64,000 nt of DNA from an uncultured Prevotellaceae bacterium (GCA_902774925.1 CACYKE010000005.1:1-64000); one strand, 5' to 3'; positions 36,050-45,057 are shown, counted from the stretch's first letter. Numbers and translations: made by a program. Notes: generated by a model not told the origin, from the letters alone.

Positions 36050-36189
36050 GCTCACTTATTCGTAATTTTTCGTTTCACGAGAAATTACTTCCGTTCTCTG
36101 ACCTAAAGGTGCAGAGTGTGGCGTTGCAATCGAAAGAACAAAGAAAAACTTGTTTTCCTTTGGTTCTTTGCTCACTTATTCGTAATTTT
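36050..36189 (+). repeat. 20-bp direct repeat bracketing a hairpin element before the tlpA-like gene
   Basis: GCTCACTTATTCGTAATTTT occurs at 36050-36069 and again at 36170-36189, 120 bp apart. The second copy completes a -7 box (TAATTTTG); the first has TAATTTTTC. Between them lies copy 4 of the dispersed hairpin element and a second inverted repeat (AAGAACAAAG.../...CTTTGGTTCTT near 36134-36168). The arrangement suggests duplication around an inserted element. Confidence 0.6.
36096..36129 (-). repeat. Dispersed GCAACGCCACACTCT hairpin element, copy 4
   Basis: The core is at 36113-36127 (minus strand), with its own hairpin CTCTGACCT / AGGTGCAGAG at 36096-36116. It lies upstream of the tlpA-like gene. 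Confidence 0.6.
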
Positions 36190-36190
36190 G
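36183..36190 (+). promoter_or_regulatory. -7 box for the TlpA-like gene
   Basis: TAATTTTG, with TTTG near 36166-36169 as a possible -33. It lies 27 bp before the ATG at 36218 and fixes that start. Confidence 0.6.
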
Positions 36191-36217
36191 CACACAGATT
36201 TAGAAACAAGAAAGATT

Positions 36218-37135
36218 ATGAAAAAGTTATTCGTATTGGCTGGCATGCTGATAGGCATGGCCGGCACGATGATGGCACAGGAGGACTTGGACGCGAAGTA
36301 TGCTACCGACCTGCTGCCCGTGGGAACGAAGGCGCCCGACCTGATAGACCCCGAGAACAAGACACATCCGATAGACGACTTCCATGGACGTTGCGTGGTG
36401 CTCGACTTCTGGGCAACATGGTGTGGTGACTGTCGCAAGGATTTGCCCGAGATGAAAAAGTTGTATAACCAGTATGACCCTCAGGGGGTGGAGTTTATTG
36501 GCGTCTCGTTTGATACTACGGGTAAAACGCTGCAGGATTTCATGGACAAGGAGCATATACGCTGGCGCGTGATCAGCGAACTGAAGGATATGAAGGAGTC
36601 GAAGATGGCCCAGGACTACCATATCAAATGGATACCGACCATGTATCTGCTGGATACTGAGGGGCGTGTCATACTGGCTACCGTGGAAATCGAAAAGCTG
36701 AAAGCAAAATTGAAGGAGCTGCAGAGGACGAAGCAACTGGTGGCTCCCGAGCTGGCTGGTCAGGACCGTCTTCCGCAGTATCCAGGCGGTACCACTGTAC
36801 TGTTGAAGAAATTGGCTACCATCACGAATTATCCTGTGGAGGCGGAGCATTGTGGTGCTGCGGGGCGTGTCATTGTCAGTTTCATTGTCGAGATAGACGG
36901 TACGGTGTCGGACGTCAAGGTGGCGCATACCGAGTTCACGAACCGCCTGTCAGACAAGAAGTTCAAAAAATACTCCGAGATGGACAAGTACGCCATGCGT
37001 GAGAAGGCTGAAGGGCTGCTGAAGGACGAGGCTGTGCGCGTTGTCAAAACGTTGTCTGGCTGGGAACCTGCCCTGCGACGTGGCAAACAGGTGCGCGTAA
37101 GGTACACGGTGCCCATCACGTTCAAATTGCGTTAA
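36218..37135 (+). CDS. TlpA-like thioredoxin with C-terminal TonB-like domain
   Basis: A 305-residue exported protein (signal MKKLFVLAGMLIGMAGTMMA). Residues about 30-165 are a TlpA/ResA-type thioredoxin fold with active site 'FWATWCGDCRKDLPEM' and cis-Pro loop 'KWIPTMYLLD'. The C-terminal part ('GAAGRVIVSFIVEIDGTVSDVKVAHTEF' in part, ending 'VRYTVPITFKLR') resembles the TonB C-terminal domain pattern seen as an add-on in Bacteroidetes periplasmic proteins. It probably acts as a periplasmic thiol oxidoreductase. The start at 36218 follows from the promoter and the signal peptide. Confidence 0.85.
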   Translation: MKKLFVLAGMLIGMAGTMMAQEDLDAKYATDLLPVGTKAPDLIDPENKTHPIDDFHGRCVVLDFWATWCGDCRKDLPEMKKLYNQYDPQGVEFIGVSFDTTGKTLQDFMDKEHIRWRVISELKDMKESKMAQDYHIKWIPTMYLLDTEGRVILATVEIEKLKAKLKELQRTKQLVAPELAGQDRLPQYPGGTTVLLKKLATITNYPVEAEHCGAAGRVIVSFIVEIDGTVSDVKVAHTEFTNRLSDKKFKKYSEMDKYAMREKAEGLLKDEAVRVVKTLSGWEPALRRGKQVRVRYTVPITFKLR

Positions 37136-37179
37136 GCCTCACCGAGGGTTTGACCCCGTGTGTCAAGAATGATGAAGGT

Positions 37180-38601
37180 ATGCCAGAGCAGCAGCGGACA
37201 TATATTGCCATCGATCTGAAGTCGTTCTATGCTTCAGTGGAGTGCGTGGACAGAGGGCTTGACCCGCTGACCACCAACCTTGTGGTGGCTGATGAGAGCC
37301 GCACGGAGAAGACCATCTGTCTGGCTGTATCTCCGTCGTTGAAAGCATACGGCATCGGTGGTCGGGCGCGACTCTTCGAGGTGTATCAGAAGGCTCGCGG
37401 CATCGATTTTATCATCGCTCCGCCACAGATGGCACATTACATCGAGGTCAGCTCGAAGATTTACAGTATTTACCTGAAATATATTGCGCCAGAGGATATC
37501 CATGTCTATTCCATCGATGAGGTCATCATGGATGTGACGGCTTATCTTGGCACATACAAACTGACTGCCCATGAGTTGGCAATGAAGATGATTCGCGACG
37601 TGCTGAGTCAGACGGGCATCACAGCTACGGCTGGCATCGGCACGAATATGTATCTCTGCAAGGTGGCAATGGATATCATGGCCAAAAAGATGCCTGCCGA
37701 CAAGGACGGTGTACGAATCGCCGAACTCGATGAAATGTCGTATCGCCGAGAACTCTGGGACTATCGTCCGATTACGAAGTTCTGGAGAGTAGGGCGGGGG
37801 ATAGCTGAGAAGTTGGCTCTGTATGGTGTCGACACGATGGGCAAGCTGGCGCGGATGTCTGTACAGAACGAAGAAACACTCTATCGGCTCTTCGGTGTAA
37901 ATGCAGAATTGCTGATAGACCATGCCTGGGGCTGGGAACCGTGTACGATGGAGGCTGTAAAAGCATACCGGCCTGAGACAAACTCTTTCAGCAGCGGACA
38001 GGTGCTGCAGGAGCCTTACGATTTCAAGAAGGCCCGTGTGGTGATACAGGAAATGGCAGAAGGCATGGCACTCGATTTGGTATCGAAGCGACTGGTGACA
38101 GACCAATTGGTGCTGACTGTCGGCTATGATGCAGAAAACCTTACACGCCCTGAGATTCGCGAGAAATATCATGGTGAGATTACCCTGAACCATTACGGCA
38201 AACCTGTGCCAAAACATGCTCATGGCACGTTTAATTTCGACAAGCCGACATCGTCATCGAGGCAAATCATGGACGGGGCGGCTGCACTCTTCGACCGCTG
38301 CGTGAATCCAGACTTGCTTATTCGCAGGCTCAATCTGACCACGAACCATGTGGTATCGGAGGCATCCGTCGCTGCAAAGGAAAATGCGCCACAGCAGCTG
38401 GACCTCTTTACTGACTACGAGGCATTGGAAAAGCAACGTCAGGAAGAAAAAGCAAAACTCGACAAGGAGCGCCGGATGCAGGAGGCACAGTTGAAAATCA
38501 AACAGCGTTTCGGCAAGAACGCCATCCTCCGCGGTCTGAACTTCGAGGAGGGTGCCACCGCCAAGGAACGCAACAAACAGATAGGAGGACACAAAGCATG
38601 A
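37180..38601 (+). CDS. Y-family DNA polymerase (UmuC/DinB-like)
   Basis: A 473-residue translesion polymerase. The metal-binding blocks are 'IAIDLKSFYASVECVDRG' and 'YSIDEVIMDVTAY' (the SxDE motif). 'GIGTNMYLCKVAMDIMAKK' belongs to the palm, 'KFWRVGRGIAEKLALYGVDTMGKLARM' (in part) is the HhH region, and the little-finger domain follows to about 400. A charged tail (about 415-470) may hold a clamp-binding site. The start at 37180 (MPEQQ) is preferred over an upstream ATG that adds an untypical stretch. Its stop overlaps the ATG of a YolD-like gene, as in many Bacteroidales and Firmicutes loci. Confidence 0.9.
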   Translation: MPEQQRTYIAIDLKSFYASVECVDRGLDPLTTNLVVADESRTEKTICLAVSPSLKAYGIGGRARLFEVYQKARGIDFIIAPPQMAHYIEVSSKIYSIYLKYIAPEDIHVYSIDEVIMDVTAYLGTYKLTAHELAMKMIRDVLSQTGITATAGIGTNMYLCKVAMDIMAKKMPADKDGVRIAELDEMSYRRELWDYRPITKFWRVGRGIAEKLALYGVDTMGKLARMSVQNEETLYRLFGVNAELLIDHAWGWEPCTMEAVKAYRPETNSFSSGQVLQEPYDFKKARVVIQEMAEGMALDLVSKRLVTDQLVLTVGYDAENLTRPEIREKYHGEITLNHYGKPVPKHAHGTFNFDKPTSSSRQIMDGAAALFDRCVNPDLLIRRLNLTTNHVVSEASVAAKENAPQQLDLFTDYEALEKQRQEEKAKLDKERRMQEAQLKIKQRFGKNAILRGLNFEEGATAKERNKQIGGHKA

Positions 38602-38753
38602 CCCACGATTACGACGATATCATCAATCTGCCGCACCACGTATCGAAGCGTCACCCGCAGATGTCGATGTGGAACCGTGCAGCCCAGTTTGCCCCCTTCT
38701 CCGCATTGGCCGGCTACGAAGATGCACTCAAAACTACGCAACTTCTCCGCTAG
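38598..38753 (+). CDS. YolD-like small protein, short version
   Basis: A 51-residue product: 'PHHVSKRHPQMSMWNRAAQF' and 'APFSALAGYEDALKTTQLLR'. This matches the N-terminal core of YolD-like proteins that pair with UmuC-type polymerases. The start ATG overlaps the polymerase stop (ATGA), so translation is coupled. The end at 38753 overlaps the 3' end of the convergent patatin gene by 20 bp. Related proteins usually continue further, so the C-terminus may have been lost when the patatin gene came to lie here. Confidence 0.75.
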   Translation: MTHDYDDIINLPHHVSKRHPQMSMWNRAAQFAPFSALAGYEDALKTTQLLR

Positions 38754-39636
38754 TACAAATAAGCCTGTATTTATCGATTGCTTGGAATGTTTTTTGTCGG
38801 CCAATGGCGATAAGTTTTTCCGACTTGTCGAAGTCAAAGGTACCATAGCGGTTCATCTGAATATCTACTAATATGTCGGGGTTCGTCAGCTTCGCCATGA
38901 GGATGGAGTTTTGCCTGATCATCAGCGAACTGGCGCGCGAAAGAACTGTGTAGTAGTTGAACTCGATATTATCCGGTATCAGCATGTCGAGGATCTTCGT
39001 TTTCAGCGATTTGTCGTGTTTTTGAATGGCTGTCAGTCTTTGCAGTTCATCCCACTGCGCCTTGTAATCATGGCCGCTCACGTCAACACCAACTAGAATA
39101 TCCCCAGCCTGCCGCTTGACACGATTCAACGGGAGTGGATTGATGATGCCGCCGTCAATCAATATCATGTCATCATGTTTCACCGGTTCATAGAATGACG
39201 GCAACGAGATGCTGGCACGTATGGCCTTAAACAGACTCCCTTTGCGGAACATCACTTCACGCCCCGCCTTCAAATCCGTGGCAACGGCACAGTAGGGAAT
39301 CGGCAAATCCTCAATGTTCACGTCAGGCACGAACTCCATGATAGCCTCGATGATACGCGTTCCTTTGACGATATGGTTGAGTGACAGCGAGAAATCGATG
39401 AGCCCCAGCATTTTCTTCCTGTCTATGGTTTTCATCCATTCCCGAAACTCGTTCAGCTTGCCTGCTGCATAGACGCCACCGATGAGTGCTCCCATAGAAC
39501 ACCCTGCAATGGAACTGATATGGTAGCCTTGTGCTTCGAGTTCTTCTATGGCACCGATATGTGCCAGTCCTCTTGCACCACCACTTGACAGTGCCAATGC
39601 CACATTCTTCGTTTTAACCAGTTCTGCCATTGTCAC
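38734..39636 (-). CDS. Patatin-like phospholipase
   Basis: A 300-residue serine hydrolase of the RssA/YchK type, with a Ser-Asp dyad acting on acyl lipids. The oxyanion loop is 'LSSGGARGLAHIGAI', the nucleophile elbow 'AGCSMGALIGGVYA' (GxSxG), and the Asp lies in 'LIDGGIINPLP'. The length fits the single-domain bacterial class with no signal peptide, so it is probably cytoplasmic or peripheral. An ATG two codons later (39630) could also be the start. Confidence 0.9.
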   Translation of the reverse strand: MTMAELVKTKNVALALSSGGARGLAHIGAIEELEAQGYHISSIAGCSMGALIGGVYAAGKLNEFREWMKTIDRKKMLGLIDFSLSLNHIVKGTRIIEAIMEFVPDVNIEDLPIPYCAVATDLKAGREVMFRKGSLFKAIRASISLPSFYEPVKHDDMILIDGGIINPLPLNRVKRQAGDILVGVDVSGHDYKAQWDELQRLTAIQKHDKSLKTKILDMLIPDNIEFNYYTVLSRASSLMIRQNSILMAKLTNPDILVDIQMNRYGTFDFDKSEKLIAIGRQKTFQAIDKYRLICTSGEVA

Positions 39637-39663
39637 CTGGTGTCACGAATCTTGTTCTCTAAT

Positions 39664-39903
39664 TTATTTCTTAATCAGCGAGGCAATCCAGAGGATAACG
39701 ACTGCACCGATGATGGCAGTGCCGAGCTGACCAAGGATGCCACCCCAGGAAATGCCGAGCATGTCAAACAGCCAGCCACCGAGGACTCCACCAAAGAGAC
39801 CAAGCACAATATTCATGATGATGCCGAAACCGCCACCTTTCATCAACTTGCCGGCACAGAAGCCAGCCAGACATCCAAGAAGAAGTGAAAATATAATACC
39901 CAT
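39664..39903 (-). CDS. GlsB/YeaQ/YmgE family membrane protein
   Basis: A 79-residue protein of three TM helices rich in Gly: 'GCLAGFCAGKLMKGGGFGIIMNIVLGLFGGVLGGWLF' (quoted in part). This is the transglycosylase-associated/GlsB family, linked to stress response in several bacteria; the exact role is unclear. It has its own promoter at 39934-39941. It marks the end of the ordinary-looking genome before the A+T-rich island. Confidence 0.9.
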   Translation of the reverse strand: MGIIFSLLLGCLAGFCAGKLMKGGGFGIIMNIVLGLFGGVLGGWLFDMLGISWGGILGQLGTAIIGAVVILWIASLIKK

Positions 39904-39933
39904 AATTTTTACTGTTTAATTGGTTTGCTGCTG

Positions 39934-39941
39934 CAAAGGTA
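39934..39941 (-). promoter_or_regulatory. -7 box for the GlsB-like gene
   Basis: TACCTTTG on the minus strand, 31 bp before the ATG at 39903. Confidence 0.65.
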
Positions 39942-40082
39942 AGAAAAAATGAGAACATGACAAAGCAATAACCACATTTTTTCCCTCAAGCGGTTCGTAC
40001 CTGCTGAAATTTTTATTTTGTGTGATGATAGAAAGAGCTACTTTGGTGACTCTTTTTTATGCAATCAATATTTTTATGTTTT

Positions 40083-42302
40083 ATGAATAGTAACGTTAAA
40101 GCCTACACAGACGATGAACTTTGTAAGAAACTTCATGAATTGATGGAAAACCCTCTTCCTGTAAAGGACGACCCTTATTTCGACTCTGACGAAAAGTTAT
40201 TTGGCAACACTATTAGCACTCCCACCTTGAAGGACATTAGGAGAATTGAGTTATCACTATCAACAAGCGACGAAGCAGACTACACAGACGGCTGCATTAT
40301 TGTGAACATCCAAGCAAGGAAAGGCTCGATGATTAAAGAGGGACGTTTCACTTGCTTTGTCTATTCAGACGACTATTCCCCGATGTGCAACAGCGATATA
40401 ACTTATAAGTTTAATCGCGAGAACAACATCAATGTGAGCATCGTCATGCTTTCTTTCCGTATTTGGTTACCAGGGAAATACTTCCTTCTGGTTCGTGACA
40501 AGAACAATGGTGCCCTTGCACGTATTGCCTTCGAGGTAGATAAGTCTTTGGACGTTATGCAGCAACCATTAACGATGTGTCCCATTTGTAGTATCGAGGA
40601 CATCCTAACCTCATGCGTAGAGAACACAGAGCCGAGTTGGGATGTTCTTTCTACGACTCCTGGCACCTCAGAGTTAAGACGATATGCTTTGGAATGCCGA
40701 CAGTTGAAAATCTACAATGAGTTCCGCAAGGGATTAAGTGGCAGGGAACTGAAAAGTAACAGGAATCTTCTGCTCTATACAACCAATAAAGATTGGAACG
40801 CGGAGATTCTTCAGTCTTTCCAGAAACTCGCAGTACCAGGCTACTACTATACTCACGTTGACTGTAACACACTCTACAATGCAGCTCTGCCAAATCCTTT
40901 TGAGCCACTGAATGAGAAGCTGAACAATACCACCAATCAGGTTTACTGCCTGACCAGCCCAGGAGCTTTGCTCAGCACAGGAGGAAAGGTGGTCACACGA
41001 CAGATTGTGGAGAAAATCTCTGAGGACAAAGAAAAATACAAGCTATGGCTGTGTGGCGGTAAACAGGAAATCGAGAGCGTATTGGATGTCTATCCCTCTC
41101 TGAAGGAATTGTTTGTAAGCGGAAATGTCCTAAGACAGCATTCATATACAGGATTTGAATTGGTTCAGGCGTTCATCAAGGAATTGGATAATGAACACCT
41201 TGATCCCTCTGAGCCTACTATGGATGCTCTTGCAAGAGCGATATTGGAACATCACGAACACGGTTGTTTCTCTACATGGTCAGTAAGCAGCATCCGTCGT
41301 TTCGTTACGGAAAAGGTTGCACCGCGTTATCTTTGTCGCGCAATCAACGATGTTATGTTGGAAAAGGAAGAATTGCCGAAGCTGCCTATTGAGGACATCC
41401 CCCTCGACCTCCTACCCAACTCAACATCAGAGTTTGAGGATAGCATACGTGAACTCAACGAGATGGTTGGACTTGATGACATCAAGAAGAGCATTGTTAC
41501 CATGGCTAATCAAAACCGATTCTTCATGGAACGTAAGAAAGCCGGATTCCGCACCTCAAACATCGCGGCCCAACATGCTATCTTTACTGGTAATCCCGGC
41601 ACAGGCAAAACTACTGTTGCCAAGATGCTTGGCAAAATATACCATTCCATCGGACTACTATCCAAAGGCGATGTGATATGTGTCGACCGCACAAGACTCG
41701 TAGGCCGCTATATCGGTGAGACCGAAGAGAATATGAAGGCCGTCTTGGAGGAAGCAAGAGGCAATGTGCTCTTCATCGACGAGGCATACAACCTCTATGA
41801 GGGTACTGTTGACAGGAAAGACTATGGAGCCAAGGTTATTGACAGCTTGCTGACCGTTCTTTCGCAGCCCAATCCTGATATGGTCATTATCTTTGCTGGT
41901 TATGAAAAGGAGATGGATGCCATGCTGAATTCAAATCCTGGACTGATGGGACGATTCCCTTACAAGTATCATTTCAGCGACTATGATGCCGACCAATTGA
42001 TGGAGATTGCCCTGCACTTGTTTGCAAAAGACGAGTATATTCTCAATGACGAAGCCCAGGCTACACTTCGCCAGAGGATAAGCGATACACTCTCACAACG
42101 CACCAAGAACTTCGGCAATGCTCGTTGGGTGGAACAGTTTATCAGGAACGGCATCATCCCAGCAATGGCAAACCGTGTCACTCTTGCACCCATCAAGGAC
42201 TATCAACATATCCTTGCCTCTGATGTTGAGGAAGGCTATATGAAGTTCAACCCCCGCATGATAGAGCTGAAGCCTCGCCGTCAGGTGGGCTTCAGTGCCT
42301 AA
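40083..42302 (+). CDS. CbxX/SpoVK-type AAA+ ATPase with large N-terminal extension
   Basis: A protein of about 739 residues. The C-terminal 270 residues form the AAA+ module: 'AIFTGNPGTGKTTVAKMLGKI' (Walker A), 'VLFIDEAYNLYEG' (Walker B), 'IIFAGYEKEMDAML' (sensor 1) and 'NSNPGLMGRFPYKYHF'. The first 150 residues are a beta-rich domain ('IIVNIQARKGSMIKEGRFTCFVYSDD' in part) of unknown type, followed by a central alpha/beta domain without a clear P-loop. An ATG at 40059 is also in frame; 40083 is preferred given a TACTTTG box near 40032. It is followed 12 bp later by a Sel1-like gene, probably co-transcribed. Such ATPases remodel partner complexes; the partner is unknown. Confidence 0.8.
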   Translation: MNSNVKAYTDDELCKKLHELMENPLPVKDDPYFDSDEKLFGNTISTPTLKDIRRIELSLSTSDEADYTDGCIIVNIQARKGSMIKEGRFTCFVYSDDYSPMCNSDITYKFNRENNINVSIVMLSFRIWLPGKYFLLVRDKNNGALARIAFEVDKSLDVMQQPLTMCPICSIEDILTSCVENTEPSWDVLSTTPGTSELRRYALECRQLKIYNEFRKGLSGRELKSNRNLLLYTTNKDWNAEILQSFQKLAVPGYYYTHVDCNTLYNAALPNPFEPLNEKLNNTTNQVYCLTSPGALLSTGGKVVTRQIVEKISEDKEKYKLWLCGGKQEIESVLDVYPSLKELFVSGNVLRQHSYTGFELVQAFIKELDNEHLDPSEPTMDALARAILEHHEHGCFSTWSVSSIRRFVTEKVAPRYLCRAINDVMLEKEELPKLPIEDIPLDLLPNSTSEFEDSIRELNEMVGLDDIKKSIVTMANQNRFFMERKKAGFRTSNIAAQHAIFTGNPGTGKTTVAKMLGKIYHSIGLLSKGDVICVDRTRLVGRYIGETEENMKAVLEEARGNVLFIDEAYNLYEGTVDRKDYGAKVIDSLLTVLSQPNPDMVIIFAGYEKEMDAMLNSNPGLMGRFPYKYHFSDYDADQLMEIALHLFAKDEYILNDEAQATLRQRISDTLSQRTKNFGNARWVEQFIRNGIIPAMANRVTLAPIKDYQHILASDVEEGYMKFNPRMIELKPRRQVGFSA

Positions 42303-42314
42303 CCCTATCCAACG

Positions 42315-43385
42315 ATGATGAAGCAATTACCATCATTTGCCGATGCGCAAAAAGCAATCAGGGGAGGGAAGGACCCAAGGGCTTTCCTTCACCTTGGCAT
42401 GCTATATGCCCAAGGCATCGGTACTACACAAGATGAAATGCTTGCCCAATACTTCATAAAGAAAGCACTCGATATGGGATGTAAAGAAGCAGAGGAGTGT
42501 TTGGAGTTGGAATATGAATCAGGGATAAAAGACTTTGGGGATGAAATCAATGCTTTCATTGGAGATTCGAATGACGTTTCTCGCGAGACGATTGCAAAAC
42601 TAAAAGTGAGGATTGAAAAAGAGCGGATTGCCGGAAACATAGGGAATCTTGCCAAGATCCGTCAGCATCTGCAATTGTTTTACCCAGAGTATAATCGGGA
42701 GAAGGCCATCTCCGATATTCTGAACAACCGTCATACCGTAGATGCGGATATACTCTTCACCCTGAGTACCGCTGACAACAGATCAGAAGTCTACATAGAG
42801 TCACAGGACCGTCTTCTCCAGCAGCTCTATGCTCCAATAACAAGCGATACACAGCTATATGATGCTATCATAGAAGCCAATAACACCGATTTGTTGGGCA
42901 AGGATGAAAGCGAATTGCTTCAGTGTATTACGAATCTCACTTCCTCTTATAAGAATATATGCAAAGAATATGGGATAAAGCCCCAACACATCTTTTCCCA
43001 GAAGACGTTGGGACTGTACCCATACATCAAGGTTTCTGACTTAGTTCTTTTAAGGCAACAGGGGTTCAGGGCCTTATTATCTATCAAAGATGTTGATCCC
43101 GCCATACGAGACAAGTTCTTGGATTGTTTAGACGGTGATGAAAAGATGCTTAATGTCTGCGAGGAAGTCAAGGATCAAGACATCCAGTTGTTCCTTATCT
43201 CCTTTGTAGAACTGAATATAGACATTGAATCACTTGAAATCACTTCTTTAGCTTTGTTGAAAGCCTATCGTAAAAATAATCTCATACCACTTTCAGAGCA
43301 TCTGAACGCTTTTAAAGAAAGACTGAACGAGGCAGGAATAAGGAATCCCCGTCTTTCTACATTTCGGGAGTTCTTCCCCCAATAG
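42315..43385 (+). CDS. Sel1-repeat-like helical protein, partner of the AAA+ ATPase
   Basis: A 356-residue soluble protein. Residues about 20-60 contain a Sel1-like repeat ('AFLHLGMLYAQGIGTTQDEMLAQYFIKKALDMG' in part). The rest is helical with no recognised motif, ending 'NPRLSTFREFFPQ'. The 12-bp gap and shared direction suggest an operon with the ATPase at 40083. It may be an adaptor or substrate of that ATPase; this is inference from position. Confidence 0.65.
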   Translation: MMKQLPSFADAQKAIRGGKDPRAFLHLGMLYAQGIGTTQDEMLAQYFIKKALDMGCKEAEECLELEYESGIKDFGDEINAFIGDSNDVSRETIAKLKVRIEKERIAGNIGNLAKIRQHLQLFYPEYNREKAISDILNNRHTVDADILFTLSTADNRSEVYIESQDRLLQQLYAPITSDTQLYDAIIEANNTDLLGKDESELLQCITNLTSSYKNICKEYGIKPQHIFSQKTLGLYPYIKVSDLVLLRQQGFRALLSIKDVDPAIRDKFLDCLDGDEKMLNVCEEVKDQDIQLFLISFVELNIDIESLEITSLALLKAYRKNNLIPLSEHLNAFKERLNEAGIRNPRLSTFREFFPQ

Positions 43386-43618
43386 ACCTGCCAGTCACTT
43401 TTCCCCTAATTCTGTGAGTAACTTTATCATGAGGTCTTGAATATTAGATTTCTTGGGATTTAGTTGCTTAATGCGTAAGTTCCATATACCCTTTGTCTAT
43501 GGCTACGAGATGGTGAATAAACTGAATAACCATCAACGAATTAAGCCTCTTTTATCTGTTTTTTATCTCTTCTTTAGAATTTTTCCATATAAACGCTTGC
43601 AGTTTCAAAAATAATTCA

Positions 43619-43626
43619 TAACTTTG
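43619..43626 (+). promoter_or_regulatory. -7 box for the 43670 gene
   Basis: TAACTTTG with TTG near 43598, 20 bp upstream; ATG at 43670. The rest of the gap 43386-43669 has no complete gene. On the minus strand it holds an open stretch (about 43387-43484) encoding 'IKQLNPKKSNIQDLMIKLL' and a stop, possibly a gene-end relic. Confidence 0.6.
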
Positions 43627-43669
43627 TAGCAGATTTAGTGCCTGAATCGGGCATAAGAACTTAATTCCT

Positions 43670-44923
43670 ATGGATATAATAGAATTAATAGTATCAGGTC
43701 TTATAGGCGCGGTATTAGGCTACGTCTTCAATGAGTTTGTCGATTATTTACGTAAGAAGCATCAAGAATTAGTAACTTCTCAGAATAATAGAAATTTGTT
43801 AGAAGAGCTCTCCAACAAGGACTATTCCCTGAATGAGAATGGTATTATTCCTTTAGCTCATGGGACACCTTTTTATTTCGATGGTGATATACAGGGATAT
43901 ATTACCGATAAAAGATTTTATTTCCCTATTCCGCAAACGGAGCCTATTATTGATAAGTTGACCACATATGGATTTGTACAAGACAGCAGACATAACCCTG
44001 ACTTCAAATATACTGATGACGTTAATTGTTTAAGTGATAATTTTTGGGGGAAAGAAGTGTTTGATCATGGATTTGGTTTCTTTGGGAATAACACATGGGA
44101 TAGCGAGACCAAAAAGGAATTAGAAATCGTTGCGGAGGATGTTGCTAATCAGTTTATTTCCGATCTTGAGTCTGGTAAGGTACGTTTTAATGGCGCTATG
44201 TTTGGCGTTAGTTCTTTCAACCCAAACCGTTCGCTGGGTGAAGAACTACCAACGGCCCAAATATTTTTTTACAAGACCGATTATTTTACTTATCGCGTTT
44301 TTTCACAATACTATTTGAATCATCGGACAGTATTTTTAAGCAAAGAGATAGTGCCTGAGATGATAAATCATCTTGCCTTCCCTTTCTTGACATCATTTGG
44401 CATTTCTGTAATTGCTGTTATTAGTAGAAATCACGAGGAGGAAAAGTTGTCTGAAAGCGATGTTTTAATTGTAGGAAGAAGAAGCCAACATGTTGTAGTC
44501 GATAGAGGGCTACTTCATTTCACAATGAATGAAGCATTTAGCTGTAGAGACACCATCTATAACAATCCATCTTTCGATTTGTGCGTGTCACGAGGATTTA
44601 ACGAAGAGTTGAAGTGGACAAAAGAGATTAAGGGACTTACATTCAGTAAGTGCAAATTTATGGATTTCTTTTTCGATAGTAATAAATGTGAGATGGGTCT
44701 CACAGGATATATAAAGTTGACAATCGATGAAAGTTTGTCAGTCCAGAAACTCTATGAACTTTATAAAGAATCACAAGATGGCATACTAGAAACAGAGGGC
44801 CTCGAATTTGTGGAGATAGATAAGGTGTTTGCCTACTATCAGGAAAATAAAAATAAAATGAGTGCAGGCTTTGCCACCGTTCTTGAGTGTTTCCTTCGAC
44901 GTTATAATAATGATTTACTATAA
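43670..44923 (+). CDS. Membrane-anchored protein of unknown function
   Basis: A 417-residue protein with one N-terminal TM helix (about 3-22, 'IIELIVSGLIGAVLGYVFNE'), then a cytoplasmic part of mixed alpha/beta character. Recognisable segments are 'FYFDGDIQGYITDKRFYFPIP' (in part) and 'FDHGFGFFGNNTWDSETKKEL'; none matches a family I know. It has its own promoter. Its stop codon overlaps the ATG of a 24-residue hydrophobic peptide (TAATG). Low GC content sets it with the accessory island. Confidence 0.55.
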   Translation: MDIIELIVSGLIGAVLGYVFNEFVDYLRKKHQELVTSQNNRNLLEELSNKDYSLNENGIIPLAHGTPFYFDGDIQGYITDKRFYFPIPQTEPIIDKLTTYGFVQDSRHNPDFKYTDDVNCLSDNFWGKEVFDHGFGFFGNNTWDSETKKELEIVAEDVANQFISDLESGKVRFNGAMFGVSSFNPNRSLGEELPTAQIFFYKTDYFTYRVFSQYYLNHRTVFLSKEIVPEMINHLAFPFLTSFGISVIAVISRNHEEEKLSESDVLIVGRRSQHVVVDRGLLHFTMNEAFSCRDTIYNNPSFDLCVSRGFNEELKWTKEIKGLTFSKCKFMDFFFDSNKCEMGLTGYIKLTIDESLSVQKLYELYKESQDGILETEGLEFVEIDKVFAYYQENKNKMSAGFATVLECFLRRYNNDLL

Positions 44924-44997
44924 TGATATCTTCGCTTCGGATGTTGACAATCATCCTTTATTTATGTGGTTCAATTGTTTTCGTCAAGAATAAATAA
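44923..44997 (+). CDS. Possible 24-residue hydrophobic peptide
   Basis: The reading frame starts at the ATG overlapping the preceding stop (TAATG) and encodes MISSLRMLTIILYLCGSIVF followed by VKNK. The product is one short TM helix with a basic tail, the profile of small membrane peptides. Overlap suggests translational coupling. It could equally be chance, as no homologue can be checked here. Confidence 0.35.
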   Translation: MISSLRMLTIILYLCGSIVFVKNK

Positions 44998-45049
44998 TTG
45001 CAAAAAGATAAAAAATCTCAAAAGATTATTGATTTACGGAAAAAATGGC

Positions 45050-45057
45050 TACCTTTG
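45050..45057 (+). promoter_or_regulatory. -7 box for the 45079 gene
   Basis: TACCTTTG, with TTG at about 45029 as -33. It lies 22 bp before the ATG at 45079, which argues against the TTG start at 44998. Confidence 0.6.
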
